NCBI GenBank assembly: GCA_964552015.1
Contig: CAZKFR010000061.1
Location: 1-20,727, forward strand
From: Rhodocaloribacter sp964552015
GTDB lineage: Bacteria > Bacteroidota > Rhodothermia > Rhodothermales > ISCAR-4553
DNA: 20,727 nucleotides
Direction of reading: 5' to 3'
Below the pieces are notes generated by a model. The model was given only the letters and a program-made list of their open reading frames with translations, was not told the DNA's origin and searched no databases. A program made the translations under genes and the position numbers. How positions within the stretch are numbered: the stretch's first letter is position 1; the number at the start of each line of letters is the position of its first letter. This document shows, piece after piece, positions 6,393-13,908 of this stretch.

Positions 6393-7634
6393 ATGGGGTA
6401 CGTGCGCTGTTTGCGCGGCCTGGGTTCGGGCCGGATCTATCCCTCCGACGCGATCATGAACCTCTGCCCGGAGGATGGGCGGCCCGTCGAGATCGTGCTG
6501 GACCTGGAGCGGCTGCGGGCCGAGCAGCCCGGCACGTCATGGCTGCGGCCGGAGCGGCGCGACCTGTGGCGCTTCGGGGCGCTGCTCCCGCTCGACGTGG
6601 CGGACCCGGACGACGCCCGGCACGTCGTCGCGCTCGGCGAGGGCGGCACGCCGGTCTACGACTGGGACGACCACCCGCTGGCCCGGCAGGTGGGCTTCCG
6701 GCTGCAGGTCAAGGACGAGGGGGCGCCGGGCCACAACCCGACCCGCAGCTTCAAGGACCGCGGCATGGCGATGGTCGTCTCGATGGCCCGGCGGCTGGGG
6801 CTGAAAAAGCTCGTCGTGCCCACCCAGGGCAACGCCGGCGACGCGCTGGCCACCTACGGCGTGGCGGCCGGGCTGGAGGTGGCCGTCGTGCTGCCCGAGG
6901 ACACCGATGTGCCCATCCGGGAGCGGGTGGCGGCGCTGGCCCGGCAGCATCCGAACGTCCATTTCGAGCTGGTGCCGGGCACGATCCGTGAGGCCGGGGC
7001 GCTGGTGCGGGAGGTGTACCTGCCCCGCGGGTTCTTCAACGTGGCCACCTTTCAGGAGCCGGGCTGGCGCATCGAGGGGAAGAAGACGATGGGACTCGAG
7101 CTGGCCGAACCGCCGCCGGGCGAGGCGACGTGGCGCGTGCCAGACGTGATCGTCTACCCCACGGGTGGGGGCACGGGCATCCTGGGCATGTGGAAGGCGT
7201 TCGACGAGCTGGAGGCGCTGGGGCTGATCGACACGCGGCGGCCCCGCATCGTGGCGGTGCAGAGCGCCGCCACGGCGCCGGTCGTCGCCGCCTTCCGGGC
7301 CGGCGCGGCCGACGTGACCCCGGTGGAGCCGGGTCACACCGTCGCCACGGGGCTGAACGTAGCCGGCGGGGTGGGGCACTTCCGGGTGCTCGAGATCCTC
7401 CGAGAGAGTGGCGGCACGGCCATCGCCGTAGCCGAGGAGGACCTGCGGGCCGCTCTGCGTGCGGTGGTGTCGGCGAAGGGGTGGGCGGTCTGCCCGGAAA
7501 GCGCCGCGTGCCTGGCCGCCCTCCCGCCGCTCGTGGACGAGGGCGTCATCGGCCCCGGCGATCGGGTCGTCGTCTTCAACACGGCCTCGCTCGACAAGTA
7601 CCGGCCGGAGCTACGGGCCGCCATCGACCGGTGA
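6393..7634 (+). CDS. thrC: Threonine synthase
   Basis: This is a PLP-dependent beta/gamma-replacement enzyme that converts O-phosphohomoserine to threonine in the cytosol. It has 413 residues. The N-terminus has the MGYVRCLRGLGSG opening seen in long-form threonine synthases, followed by ALGEGGTPVY (80-89). The PLP lysine is K121 in RSFKDRG (118-124). The TQGNAGDALATYG loop corresponds to the family's S-x-GN phosphate/substrate loop, and YPTGGGTGILGMWKAFDE binds the cofactor phosphate. The frame is open upstream to 6252, but ATG at 6393 fits both the family N-terminus and a promoter at 6329-6357; a weak AGGA lies 12 nt before it. No hom or thrB neighbour is present, so it is a stand-alone gene here. 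A related PLP lyase is less likely given the N-terminus. Confidence 0.9.
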   Translation: MGYVRCLRGLGSGRIYPSDAIMNLCPEDGRPVEIVLDLERLRAEQPGTSWLRPERRDLWRFGALLPLDVADPDDARHVVALGEGGTPVYDWDDHPLARQVGFRLQVKDEGAPGHNPTRSFKDRGMAMVVSMARRLGLKKLVVPTQGNAGDALATYGVAAGLEVAVVLPEDTDVPIRERVAALARQHPNVHFELVPGTIREAGALVREVYLPRGFFNVATFQEPGWRIEGKKTMGLELAEPPPGEATWRVPDVIVYPTGGGTGILGMWKAFDELEALGLIDTRRPRIVAVQSAATAPVVAAFRAGAADVTPVEPGHTVATGLNVAGGVGHFRVLEILRESGGTAIAVAEEDLRAALRAVVSAKGWAVCPESAACLAALPPLVDEGVIGPGDRVVVFNTASLDKYRPELRAAIDR

Positions 7635-7680
7635 GCGACACGGTGGCCGGGCTGCTCATGGGGCCGGTCGCAACGCCCTC

Positions 7681-7709
7681 TTGTAATGCCCCGGGAGGAA
7701 ACGTATTCT
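7681..7709 (+). promoter_or_regulatory. Sigma70-like promoter for gdhA
   Basis: TTGTAA (7681-7686) and TATTCT (7704-7709) are separated by 17 nt. The -10 hexamer is identical to that of the barrel-aroE promoter. Transcription would start near 7716, leaving a leader of about 40 nt that carries the GAGGAGG ribosome site at 7741-7747. Confidence 0.55.
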
Positions 7710-7756
7710 TGGATGCCGCACACCTGTAGCCAACCATTCCGAGGAGGACGATCGCC

Positions 7757-9163
7757 ATGGCCCACGCAAGCTTTCTGGAACAGGTCAACCGGATGTTCGA
7801 CAAGGCGGCGGCTCATACGCAGCATCCGGCCGGCCTGCTGAAGCAGATCAAGATCTGCAACAGCGTCTACCACATGACCTTCCCGTTGAAGCGGGACGAC
7901 GGCTCGATCGAGACGATCCAGGCGTATCGCGCCGAGCACAGCCACCACAAGCTGCCCGTCAAGGGCGGGATCCGGTATGCGCCCTCGGTCAACGAGGACG
8001 AGGTGATGGCGCTGGCAGCGCTGATGACCTACAAATGCGCCATCGTCAACGTGCCGTTCGGGGGGGCGAAGGGCGGTGTCATGATCGATCGGCGCAAGTA
8101 CTCCGAGGCTGAGATCGAGCGGGTGACGCGCCGGTATACCTACGAGCTGATCCGGAAGAGTTTCATCGGGCCGGGTGTGGACGTGCCGGCGCCGGACTAT
8201 GGCACGGGATCGCGCGAGATGGCCTGGATCCTCGACACCTACAATACCATCGCGGACGACAAGCTCGACGCGCTGGCCTGTGTGACGGGCAAGCCGGTCG
8301 GGCAGGGCGGCATCCGGGGGCGCACCGAGGCCACCGGGCGCGGCGTCTTCTTCGGGATCCGGCAGGCCTGCAGCTATGCCGAGGACATGAAGGCGCTCGG
8401 CCTCGAACCCGGCCTCGAAGGCAAGAAGGTCGTGGTACAGGGGCTGGGCAACGTCGGGTATCACGCCGCCAAGTTCGTGCAGGAGGGGGGCGGGGTCATC
8501 GTCGGCCTGGCCGAGTACGAGGGGGCCATCTACAACCCCGACGGGCTGGACGTCGAGGCCGTCGTAGCCCACCGCAAGGCGACCGGCTCCATCCTCGACT
8601 TCCCCGGGGCGCAGAACCTGAAGCAGACCCGGGATGCGCTCGAACTGCCGTGCGACATCCTGATTCCGGCGGCTCTCGAGGGGCAGATCACGAGCGAGAA
8701 TGCCTGGAACATCCAGGCGAAGATCATTGCTGAGGCGGCTAACGGCCCGGTGACGGCCGACGCCGACACCATCCTGCTCGAGCGCGGCGTCTACATCCTG
8801 CCGGACGTGTACCTGAACGCCGGGGGCGTGACGGTCTCCTATTTCGAATGGCTGCGCAACCTCTCGCACGTGCGCTTCGGGCGGATGAGCCGGCGCTTCG
8901 AGGAGAGTATCCATGAGCAGCTCTTGCGGGCCGTGGAAGAGGCGACGGGGAAGAAGTTTGCGCCGGAGACCGTGGCCCGGATCGCCCATGGGGCCTCCGA
9001 GGAGGACCTGGTCAACTCGGGGCTGGAGGAGACGATGATCGAGGCGTACGACGAGATCCGCGAGATCGCGCGCCGGCACGACGTGGACCTGCGCACGGCG
9101 GCGTTCATCAACGCCATCGACAAGGTGGCCGTCTCATACATGGAGATGGGCATTTTCCCGTGA
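7757..9163 (+). CDS. gdhA: Glutamate dehydrogenase (Glu/Leu/Phe/Val dehydrogenase family)
   Basis: This enzyme interconverts glutamate and 2-oxoglutarate plus ammonia. It has 468 residues, slightly longer than the common ~420-450. Substrate-domain motifs are PVKGGIRYAP (67-76, K69), MTYKCAIVNVPFGGAKGG (90-107, catalytic lysine region) and GPGVDVPAPDYGT (138-150, catalytic D147). The nucleotide-binding domain has GLGNVG (229-234). The second strand of that domain ends in an acidic stretch (GLAEYEGAIYN), which hints at NAD(H) rather than NADP(H) use; this is inference only. ATG at 7757 is fixed by a strong GAGGAGG nine nt upstream and a promoter at 7681-7709. It is convergent with queD, and the last 30 nt of the two coding regions overlap. 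Confidence 0.95.
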   Translation: MAHASFLEQVNRMFDKAAAHTQHPAGLLKQIKICNSVYHMTFPLKRDDGSIETIQAYRAEHSHHKLPVKGGIRYAPSVNEDEVMALAALMTYKCAIVNVPFGGAKGGVMIDRRKYSEAEIERVTRRYTYELIRKSFIGPGVDVPAPDYGTGSREMAWILDTYNTIADDKLDALACVTGKPVGQGGIRGRTEATGRGVFFGIRQACSYAEDMKALGLEPGLEGKKVVVQGLGNVGYHAAKFVQEGGGVIVGLAEYEGAIYNPDGLDVEAVVAHRKATGSILDFPGAQNLKQTRDALELPCDILIPAALEGQITSENAWNIQAKIIAEAANGPVTADADTILLERGVYILPDVYLNAGGVTVSYFEWLRNLSHVRFGRMSRRFEESIHEQLLRAVEEATGKKFAPETVARIAHGASEEDLVNSGLEETMIEAYDEIREIARRHDVDLRTAAFINAIDKVAVSYMEMGIFP

Positions 9164-9610
9164 GGCCGGAAGCGCTTCGGCCGTAGGGACGGCGACTTCG
9201 GCCTCGGCGTAGCACGTCCCCGTCTCGGCCAGGCGGGCGCGTACGGTATGCACGTTCCGCGCGCGAAGGCGGGGGCCGGCCACGCGGCAGAGGTGCTCGG
9301 CCACGTGGCGGCACAGGTTCTCGGCCGTCGTGTCGAAGGGCAGCAGCGCGTGCTTCCAGCCCGTGCGGGCAACGACCTCGCGCAGGAGCGTGTCCGTCTC
9401 GGCCACCAGGATGGCGTGGTCCCATGCGTCGATGAGCGGGGCCAGGGCCTGCTTGAGCTCCTGGAAGTCCATCAGCAGGCCCCGTTCATCCGGCGTACCT
9501 TCGAGTTCGACGGTGAGCCGGTAGGAGTGGCCGTGCAGGTTCTTGCAGAGCCCTTCGTGCCAGGGGAGGCGGTGCGCGCCTTCCCAGCGAAACTGCTTGG
9601 CGATCTTCAT
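9134..9610 (-). CDS. queD: 6-carboxy-5,6,7,8-tetrahydropterin synthase / 6-pyruvoyl-tetrahydropterin synthase family (QueD)
   Basis: This 158-residue enzyme of the T-fold PTPS family probably acts in queuosine precursor synthesis (dihydroneopterin triphosphate to 6-carboxytetrahydropterin). The zinc ligands are H13, H26 and H28 (the last two in LHGHSY), the catalytic Cys is C22, and the D64-H65 pair and E97 (TTAENL) complete the active site. The family core ends near residue 138; a further ~20 residues read antisense over the end of gdhA. ATG at 9610 starts the family N-terminus (MKIAKQFRWEGAHRL). An apparent longer frame runs through the N-gap and is artificial; the right contig copy repeats the same first eight codons starting at 9765. 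Other que genes are absent, so the pterin end product cannot be fixed from context. Confidence 0.92.
   Translation of the reverse strand: MKIAKQFRWEGAHRLPWHEGLCKNLHGHSYRLTVELEGTPDERGLLMDFQELKQALAPLIDAWDHAILVAETDTLLREVVARTGWKHALLPFDTTAENLCRHVAEHLCRVAGPRLRARNVHTVRARLAETGTCYAEAEVAVPTAEALPASRENAHLHV
9164..9182. other. Hairpin directly after the gdhA stop codon
   Basis: GGCCG-g-AAGC and GCTTCGGCC form nine pairs with one bulged base; the tip would open to a small loop. It begins at the first base after the gdhA TGA and lies within the queD coding region. There is no T-run on either side, so it is only a weak candidate for the gdhA transcript end. Confidence 0.3.
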
Positions 9611-9640
9611 GGCGTGTTGCGCTGGACGTGAGAGGGCGGG
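9586..9640. repeat. 55-base contig-end copy, left of gap
   Basis: These 55 bases are identical to 9741-9795 and abut the N-run. They contain the start codon and first eight codons of queD. The pattern is that of unmerged contig overlap rather than a biological repeat. Confidence 0.95.
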
Positions 9641-9740
9641 NNNNNNNNNNNNNNNNNNNNNNNNNNNNNNNNNNNNNNNNNNNNNNNNNNNNNNNNNNNN
9701 NNNNNNNNNNNNNNNNNNNNNNNNNNNNNNNNNNNNNNNN
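9641..9740. other. Assembly gap of exactly 100 N
   Basis: The run of exactly 100 unknown bases is a default scaffold spacer. It is flanked by two identical 55-base copies, so the true sequence very likely has a single copy and no missing DNA. Removing one copy plus the Ns would shorten the window by 155 bases and leave 44 nt between the membrane-protein stop and the queD start. Confidence 0.9.
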
Positions 9741-9795
9741 AGCGAAACTGCTTGGCGATCTTCATGGCGTGTTGCGCTGGACGTGAGAGGGCGGG
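9741..9795. repeat. 55-base contig-end copy, right of gap
   Basis: Base-for-base copy of 9586-9640. It carries a second, truncated queD start (ATG at 9763-9765, minus strand) that reads straight into the Ns. Confidence 0.95.
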
Positions 9796-9809
9796 GGCCA
9801 TGCCGGGCC

Positions 9810-10415
9810 TCAACGCAGGCCCGGACGAGGGGCGCGGCGTGCGATGCCGGCAAGGTGCTTGACCCACAGCACCCGGCGGGCCCGCTCGAGGCGGTGTACG
9901 ACCGCCTCGAAGAGCTCGCGCTCGGCCGCATCGAGCAGGCCCGGCGCATCCTCGTCGATGAGGAGGCGGAGGCGCTCCCCCTGCCCGTGAAAGCGGAGCA
10001 GGCCCGCGAGTTTCCCGTGCATGGAGGTTTCATCCGGGAAGAGGAGGCGAACCGGGTCGACACCCGGATCGATCGACGCCGGGAGGTCGTGCAGGAGGGC
10101 GAGGGCGTCTGGTGGAGCCGGCGCGGTGGACGGCCGGGCGGTGCCGGTCGGCGGAGCGTCGGACACGGACGAGGAGGAGGAAGGCGTACTCGAGGTCGTT
10201 GCCGCGAGCGAGGCACGACGGTCCGCCCCGAGCAACTGCAGCAGGCTGCTGGCGGGGCGGTCCCATCCCTCCGCCAGCGCCATGAGCCGGGTGTTGAGCA
10301 ACTCCTCCGACAGGACCGCCAGGCGCTCGCGGTTCAGTTCATAGAACAGATACCCCCCCATCCCCACGAGGGTCAGTACCAGGATCAGCCCGTATTCGCG
10401 CCAGAACGTTCTCAT
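9810..10415 (-). CDS. Unrecognised single-pass membrane protein
   Basis: I do not recognise this 201-residue protein. Residues 8-27 form one hydrophobic segment after a short charged start (MRTFWREYG), so it is a signal-anchor protein or an inner-membrane protein with one helix. Residues 28-60 could form an amphipathic helix. A low-complexity Ser/Thr/Pro/Ala linker spans about 70-102, and a charged, Leu-rich C-terminal domain fills 103-201. The domain on the far side of the linker may sit in the periplasm. ATG at 10415 is chosen because the membrane helix begins there; the frame continues upstream to 10613, but those 66 codons read as Pro/Arg-rich noise. It lies 227 nt below the seven-gene glycan operon and, once the assembly gap is closed, 44 nt above queD. 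The 227-nt spacer shows only a short GC palindrome at 10461-10475. Confidence 0.65.
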   Translation of the reverse strand: MRTFWREYGLILVLTLVGMGGYLFYELNRERLAVLSEELLNTRLMALAEGWDRPASSLLQLLGADRRASLAATTSSTPSSSSSVSDAPPTGTARPSTAPAPPDALALLHDLPASIDPGVDPVRLLFPDETSMHGKLAGLLRFHGQGERLRLLIDEDAPGLLDAAERELFEAVVHRLERARRVLWVKHLAGIARRAPRPGLR

Positions 10416-10642
10416 CGGGGAGCGGGCGAAGCGCGCGCGGCAACGCGGTGGAGACGAGCGACCGGGGCCCCCGGTGCATCGCGTCAGGAACGATCGTACC
10501 GGGCGGATTCGTATCCGGGCCGGCACGTTTCGAGGTGGTACGGCGTTGCGGGGCCAAGGGTTCAGACCCGGGCCGGGATGGGCGCGGTAGAGGCCGGGAG
10601 GCGGCACGTTCACCCGGGGAGAAGGGACGAAACCCGCCGGGC

Positions 10643-11563
10643 TCAGTTGATCCGGTAACCGACGGACAGGCCGATCTGGTGGGCGACGAAACGTTTCGCA
10701 GGGTCATTGGAATCCCGTGTCTCGACCTGGTAGTCGAGCAGCACCCGGGTGTTGCGGAGCAGCGTGATCTGCCAGGCGAGGCCGGCGGTCCATCGGTGAT
10801 CGCGGCGCAGCACGTCCTCGTCTTCGATCTCCACGAAGCGGGCTTCGTAGTCCTTGCGCCGGTACTTGAGGCCGAACTCCAGGCGGCTCCGGGGATGGAG
10901 GAACGGGAAGCGGTAGGCCATGTCGAAGGTCCACCGGGTGTAGTTGCCACGTTCCAGCTGCTCCCGGTTCTGTTCGTAGCGGACGCCGGTTTCGAAGCGT
11001 CGCCCGCCGGGCAGCTGGCGTTCGAACTCCAGGCCCAGGTTGGGCTTGAAGGCGTCCTCCTCGGGGTCGTCCGGGATCTGCTTCCAGCGGAGTGTGCCGT
11101 AGAGGTGCAGCCGGTGGTTTCGGGTGAAGCGCAGTTCGAAGTCCTGGACCACCCGGAGCTGGTTCGAGATGTCGCGATCTTCGGAAGAGCCGCGCAGCGA
11201 ACCCTCGACCGACGTTTCCGCATGCAGCCAGTCGGTGATCTCCGGGGCCAGGTTGAGTTCGGCCTTGTGGCTCACCCGGTCCCACTTCTCGGTGTTGGAA
11301 TACGCATGGCGGGCGACGTGGTACGTCAGGGTGAGGAACGGGTCGTCAGGATGGCTGCGGAGTTGGAGGCGGAGGGCAGGCACCCAGCCATAGGAGGGCA
11401 CCGGCTCCTCGTCGTGGTTGATGTTGGATTCGTAGACGTTGCTGAAGAGCGCGTCGAGGCGGACGTGGTCCATGAAGCCGGAGGAGGTCTGGGCGAGAGC
11501 GCCGGTCGGCAGGGACACGGACGCCAGGACGCACAGGAGCAAGAGCGTACGCAGGGCGGTCAT
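10643..11563 (-). CDS. Outer-membrane beta-barrel protein of the glycan operon
   Basis: This is a 306-residue precursor with a signal peptide (residues 1-24, cleavage after ALA, then QTSSGF). The rest is dense in amphipathic strands with aromatic girdle residues (WVPALRLQLRS, FLTLTYHVARHAYS, LHLYGTLRWKQ, WTFDMAYRFPF, LEFGLKYRRKDY) and ends in a strand, IGLSVGYRIN, as barrels do. About 12-14 strands are plausible. I cannot assign a named family. Its start is 8 nt after the tandem-kinase stop, so it is probably the last gene of the operon; by position it may give the exported glycan a passage through, or an anchor in, the outer membrane. That role is inference. ATG at 11563 is supported by the signal peptide; a weak GAGACGAG precedes it. 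Confidence 0.8.
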   Translation of the reverse strand: MTALRTLLLLCVLASVSLPTGALAQTSSGFMDHVRLDALFSNVYESNINHDEEPVPSYGWVPALRLQLRSHPDDPFLTLTYHVARHAYSNTEKWDRVSHKAELNLAPEITDWLHAETSVEGSLRGSSEDRDISNQLRVVQDFELRFTRNHRLHLYGTLRWKQIPDDPEEDAFKPNLGLEFERQLPGGRRFETGVRYEQNREQLERGNYTRWTFDMAYRFPFLHPRSRLEFGLKYRRKDYEARFVEIEDEDVLRRDHRWTAGLAWQITLLRNTRVLLDYQVETRDSNDPAKRFVAHQIGLSVGYRIN

Positions 11564-11571
11564 GGCTCGTC

Positions 11572-13896
11572 TCAAACGGAAAAGGTTCGGGGAAGCGCGC
11601 ACGAGGGGACGGCCAGGCGGGCCTCGCACAGGGCGAGCAGCGGCGCGGTGAACGGCCGCCGTGCCTCGAAGAGGGTACTCAGGTAGACGTGCCGTGCCAG
11701 CGTGAGCGTGGTATAGGCCTCGACCCGCCGGCGCATCGCCGCACCGTGCGGGGCGACGAACGCGTCCGTGAACGTGTCCAGCCAGGTTGCCAGCGCCTGC
11801 GCATCGCCGTGCTGGCGGAGGCTCCACTCAATGACGTGGCCGAGGAAGTTGCCGGCATCCAGCGCCGGGTCGCCGAGGGCATACAGGTCGAAGTCGATGA
11901 GGTACAGGCGGAGCCCGTCCACGAGGACGTGATCCGGGTAGAAGTCGCGGTGGATGGGGGTGAGCGTATCGGTGGCCAACGTGGCGCCGAGCCGGTCGCA
12001 CGCCGTCAGCAGGCGCGCCAGGCGGGGAGCCAGGGCGGGGTGGCGATGCGCCACCCGTGGCAGCCGGTCGTGCAGGATGGCCAGTTCGTCGTCGATGGTG
12101 TGCCGCCGGGTCGGTGCCGGGCCATGCCGGTGCAGGGCATGCAGGGCGGCGGCAATGCGTTCGGCCAGGCCGGGGCCCCGGGGTCCGTCCAGCAGCACGG
12201 TCGACGGGAGGCCCGGCACGACCCGCTGGAGCCACATATGCCACGGGGGGATGCAGCCGACCGGCTCGGGCACGCACACGCCGTCGGTGCTGGCGGGGCC
12301 GAAGGGCCCCTGCCACAGCGCGTTCATCAGGCGGTAGGTGGTACGGTCGAGTCCTCTGGCGCGCGCCTTGCCCAGCAGGAGGAGCGGCTCGCCGGACGCG
12401 GGCGGGTCCAGGGTGTAGGCGATGAGGCAGCGTCGCCCCGGCTTGTGTCGCTGCATGCGGATGTGGCGGAGCGTGTGGCCGGCGAGGTGGGGGATGAAGT
12501 GCCGGAGGTGCTCCTGCGCCGGCTCCGGAGACAGCGCCCGGGCGAGGAACGGCAGGGCGGGGTCCTCGGCGGCCTCGGGCGGCTCTGCAGCTCGCCCCGG
12601 TGCCGGGAAGGACGGGGAGGTGTCCGCGCGTCGTGCCAGGGTGTCGGTTCGTTCGAGCAGGGCTTCGATGCGGTCGGCCCAGTCCGGCTCCCGGAAGCGG
12701 AACGGGTGGTGGGCGAGCAGCAAGAGGGCGGCGGCGGTGTGTAGATCCAGATGGCGGGGCACGCGCGCCGTGGTGGCATAGCCGTCGAGCAACGCCGCGG
12801 CCATGGCCTCGACGCGATGGGCCGGGCCGCCGTGCCTCATCCGGTCCCGCTCCAGATGAGCGATGAAGTTGCCCAGGTCGATGGCCGGATGACCGAGGGC
12901 GCTCTCGTCGAGGTCGAGCACGACGGCCGTGTCGTCCCGGAGGAGCACCTGCTTGTCGTAGAAGTCACCGTGGATGGGGGTAGCGGTGGTCGGCAGGTCC
13001 TCGAGGCGGCGGGCCAGGCGTGTGGCCAGGGTTCGGGCATACCGGGAGCGGCGGGGAAGGAGGGCCGCCACGCCCTCGGCGACGGCCAGCAGGCGGGCGG
13101 CTTCCATCGCTCGGGAGCGCACCGGGAGCCCGGTGCCCTGCTGGCCGTGCAATGCGGCCAGGGCAGCACCCACGTGGTGCAGGGCCGGCATCGCCGTGGC
13201 GTCGTGGCGAAGCAGGTCGCGTAGCAGGAGGCCGTGCACCCAGCCGAAGGCGAGCACGTGGTGGCGGTCGGAGCGGCCCAGGAGGGGCGCCAGTCGGAGC
13301 GCCCCCCGTTCCTCGAAAGCACGGCTACCGGAGCGGGCCATGGGGTAGCCGGCGGTCGTGTACATCTTCAGCGCGGCGGTCCGGTCGCCGGCGCTCAGCC
13401 GGGCCACGAAGCGGCGTTCGGGCTTGTACCGGAGCAGGTGGACCCCGGCGTCCCAGAGGTCGGGCCGTGCGGGTAGCACCCGTGCCAGGAGCGCCCGCTT
13501 CCGGTCCGTCTCGCCGAGCCGGTGCAGCACGCGCAGCTTGCCGTCGTTCGGAAACAGCGACACGACCACCGACCAGGCCGGCAGGACGTGGCGTCCGGGA
13601 CCGAGGGGCGTATCCGTGGCGGGCCGGGAGGTGGCTTTCTCCAGCTTCACCAGGTCGTCCGGGCGGTGGGCCTTGGCGTACACCGGGTACGTCGTGCCGC
13701 CGGCCTCGACGCGGTAGGCCACCAGGCAGTTCATGCCGGGCTTGTAGCGCACATAGTCGGGCGTCACCGCATCGAGGGGTGCGTCGGGGAGCAGGCGCTC
13801 CAGCGTCGTGCGAAACGCCGAAGGGCGGAGGACCACCGCCAGCCCGGGCAGGGCGGTGTCACGCTGGATGAGTGCCTGGTCGTGGTGCGTCCACAT
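11572..13896 (-). CDS. Tandem aminoglycoside-phosphotransferase-like kinase (two catalytic cores)
   Basis: This 774-residue soluble protein holds two complete APH/choline-kinase-type C-lobes. Core 1 has PIHGDFYDKQVLL (H309, D311) and VLDLDESALGHPAIDLGNF (D328, D330). Core 2 has PIHRDFYPDHVLV (H649, D651) and LIDFDLYALGDPALDAGNF (D668, D670). Catalytic residues are offset by exactly 340 residues. N-lobe-like strands occur three times: RYKPGMNCLVAY (50-61, then K75), RYKPERRFVAR (156-166, then K177) and RHKPGRRCLIAY (483-494, then K510). A Pro/Ala linker near 427-447 separates the halves. Relatives phosphorylate small hydroxyl compounds or sugars; here a sugar or lipid-linked glycan is inferred from context. 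Single-domain APH enzymes have about 250-300 residues, so this is a duplication-fusion. ATG at 13896 lies 12 nt past the sulfotransferase stop. An antibiotic-resistance role is unlikely in this setting. Confidence 0.85.
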   Translation of the reverse strand: MWTHHDQALIQRDTALPGLAVVLRPSAFRTTLERLLPDAPLDAVTPDYVRYKPGMNCLVAYRVEAGGTTYPVYAKAHRPDDLVKLEKATSRPATDTPLGPGRHVLPAWSVVVSLFPNDGKLRVLHRLGETDRKRALLARVLPARPDLWDAGVHLLRYKPERRFVARLSAGDRTAALKMYTTAGYPMARSGSRAFEERGALRLAPLLGRSDRHHVLAFGWVHGLLLRDLLRHDATAMPALHHVGAALAALHGQQGTGLPVRSRAMEAARLLAVAEGVAALLPRRSRYARTLATRLARRLEDLPTTATPIHGDFYDKQVLLRDDTAVVLDLDESALGHPAIDLGNFIAHLERDRMRHGGPAHRVEAMAAALLDGYATTARVPRHLDLHTAAALLLLAHHPFRFREPDWADRIEALLERTDTLARRADTSPSFPAPGRAAEPPEAAEDPALPFLARALSPEPAQEHLRHFIPHLAGHTLRHIRMQRHKPGRRCLIAYTLDPPASGEPLLLLGKARARGLDRTTYRLMNALWQGPFGPASTDGVCVPEPVGCIPPWHMWLQRVVPGLPSTVLLDGPRGPGLAERIAAALHALHRHGPAPTRRHTIDDELAILHDRLPRVAHRHPALAPRLARLLTACDRLGATLATDTLTPIHRDFYPDHVLVDGLRLYLIDFDLYALGDPALDAGNFLGHVIEWSLRQHGDAQALATWLDTFTDAFVAPHGAAMRRRVEAYTTLTLARHVYLSTLFEARRPFTAPLLALCEARLAVPSCALPRTFSV

Positions 13897-13908
13897 CGTG
13901 CGTCAGGG

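Noticed and set aside
9611..10216. Extension of queD through the N-run to a 360-codon frame
   Set aside because: It depends on translating unknown bases and on a duplicated contig end; the QueD N-terminus begins at 9610.
10461..10475. GC palindrome ACCGGGGCCCCCGGT in the spacer below the glycan operon
   Set aside because: It has no room for a loop and no T-run; such strings are expected by chance in this base composition.
10448..11686. 412-codon plus-strand open frame
   Set aside because: It is antisense to the barrel protein, which has a signal peptide and strand pattern; no motif is seen on the plus-strand reading.
11572..13896. Aminoglycoside resistance gene
   Set aside because: The APH-like fold is shared by many small-molecule kinases; the tandem layout and glycan operon context do not support a resistance role.
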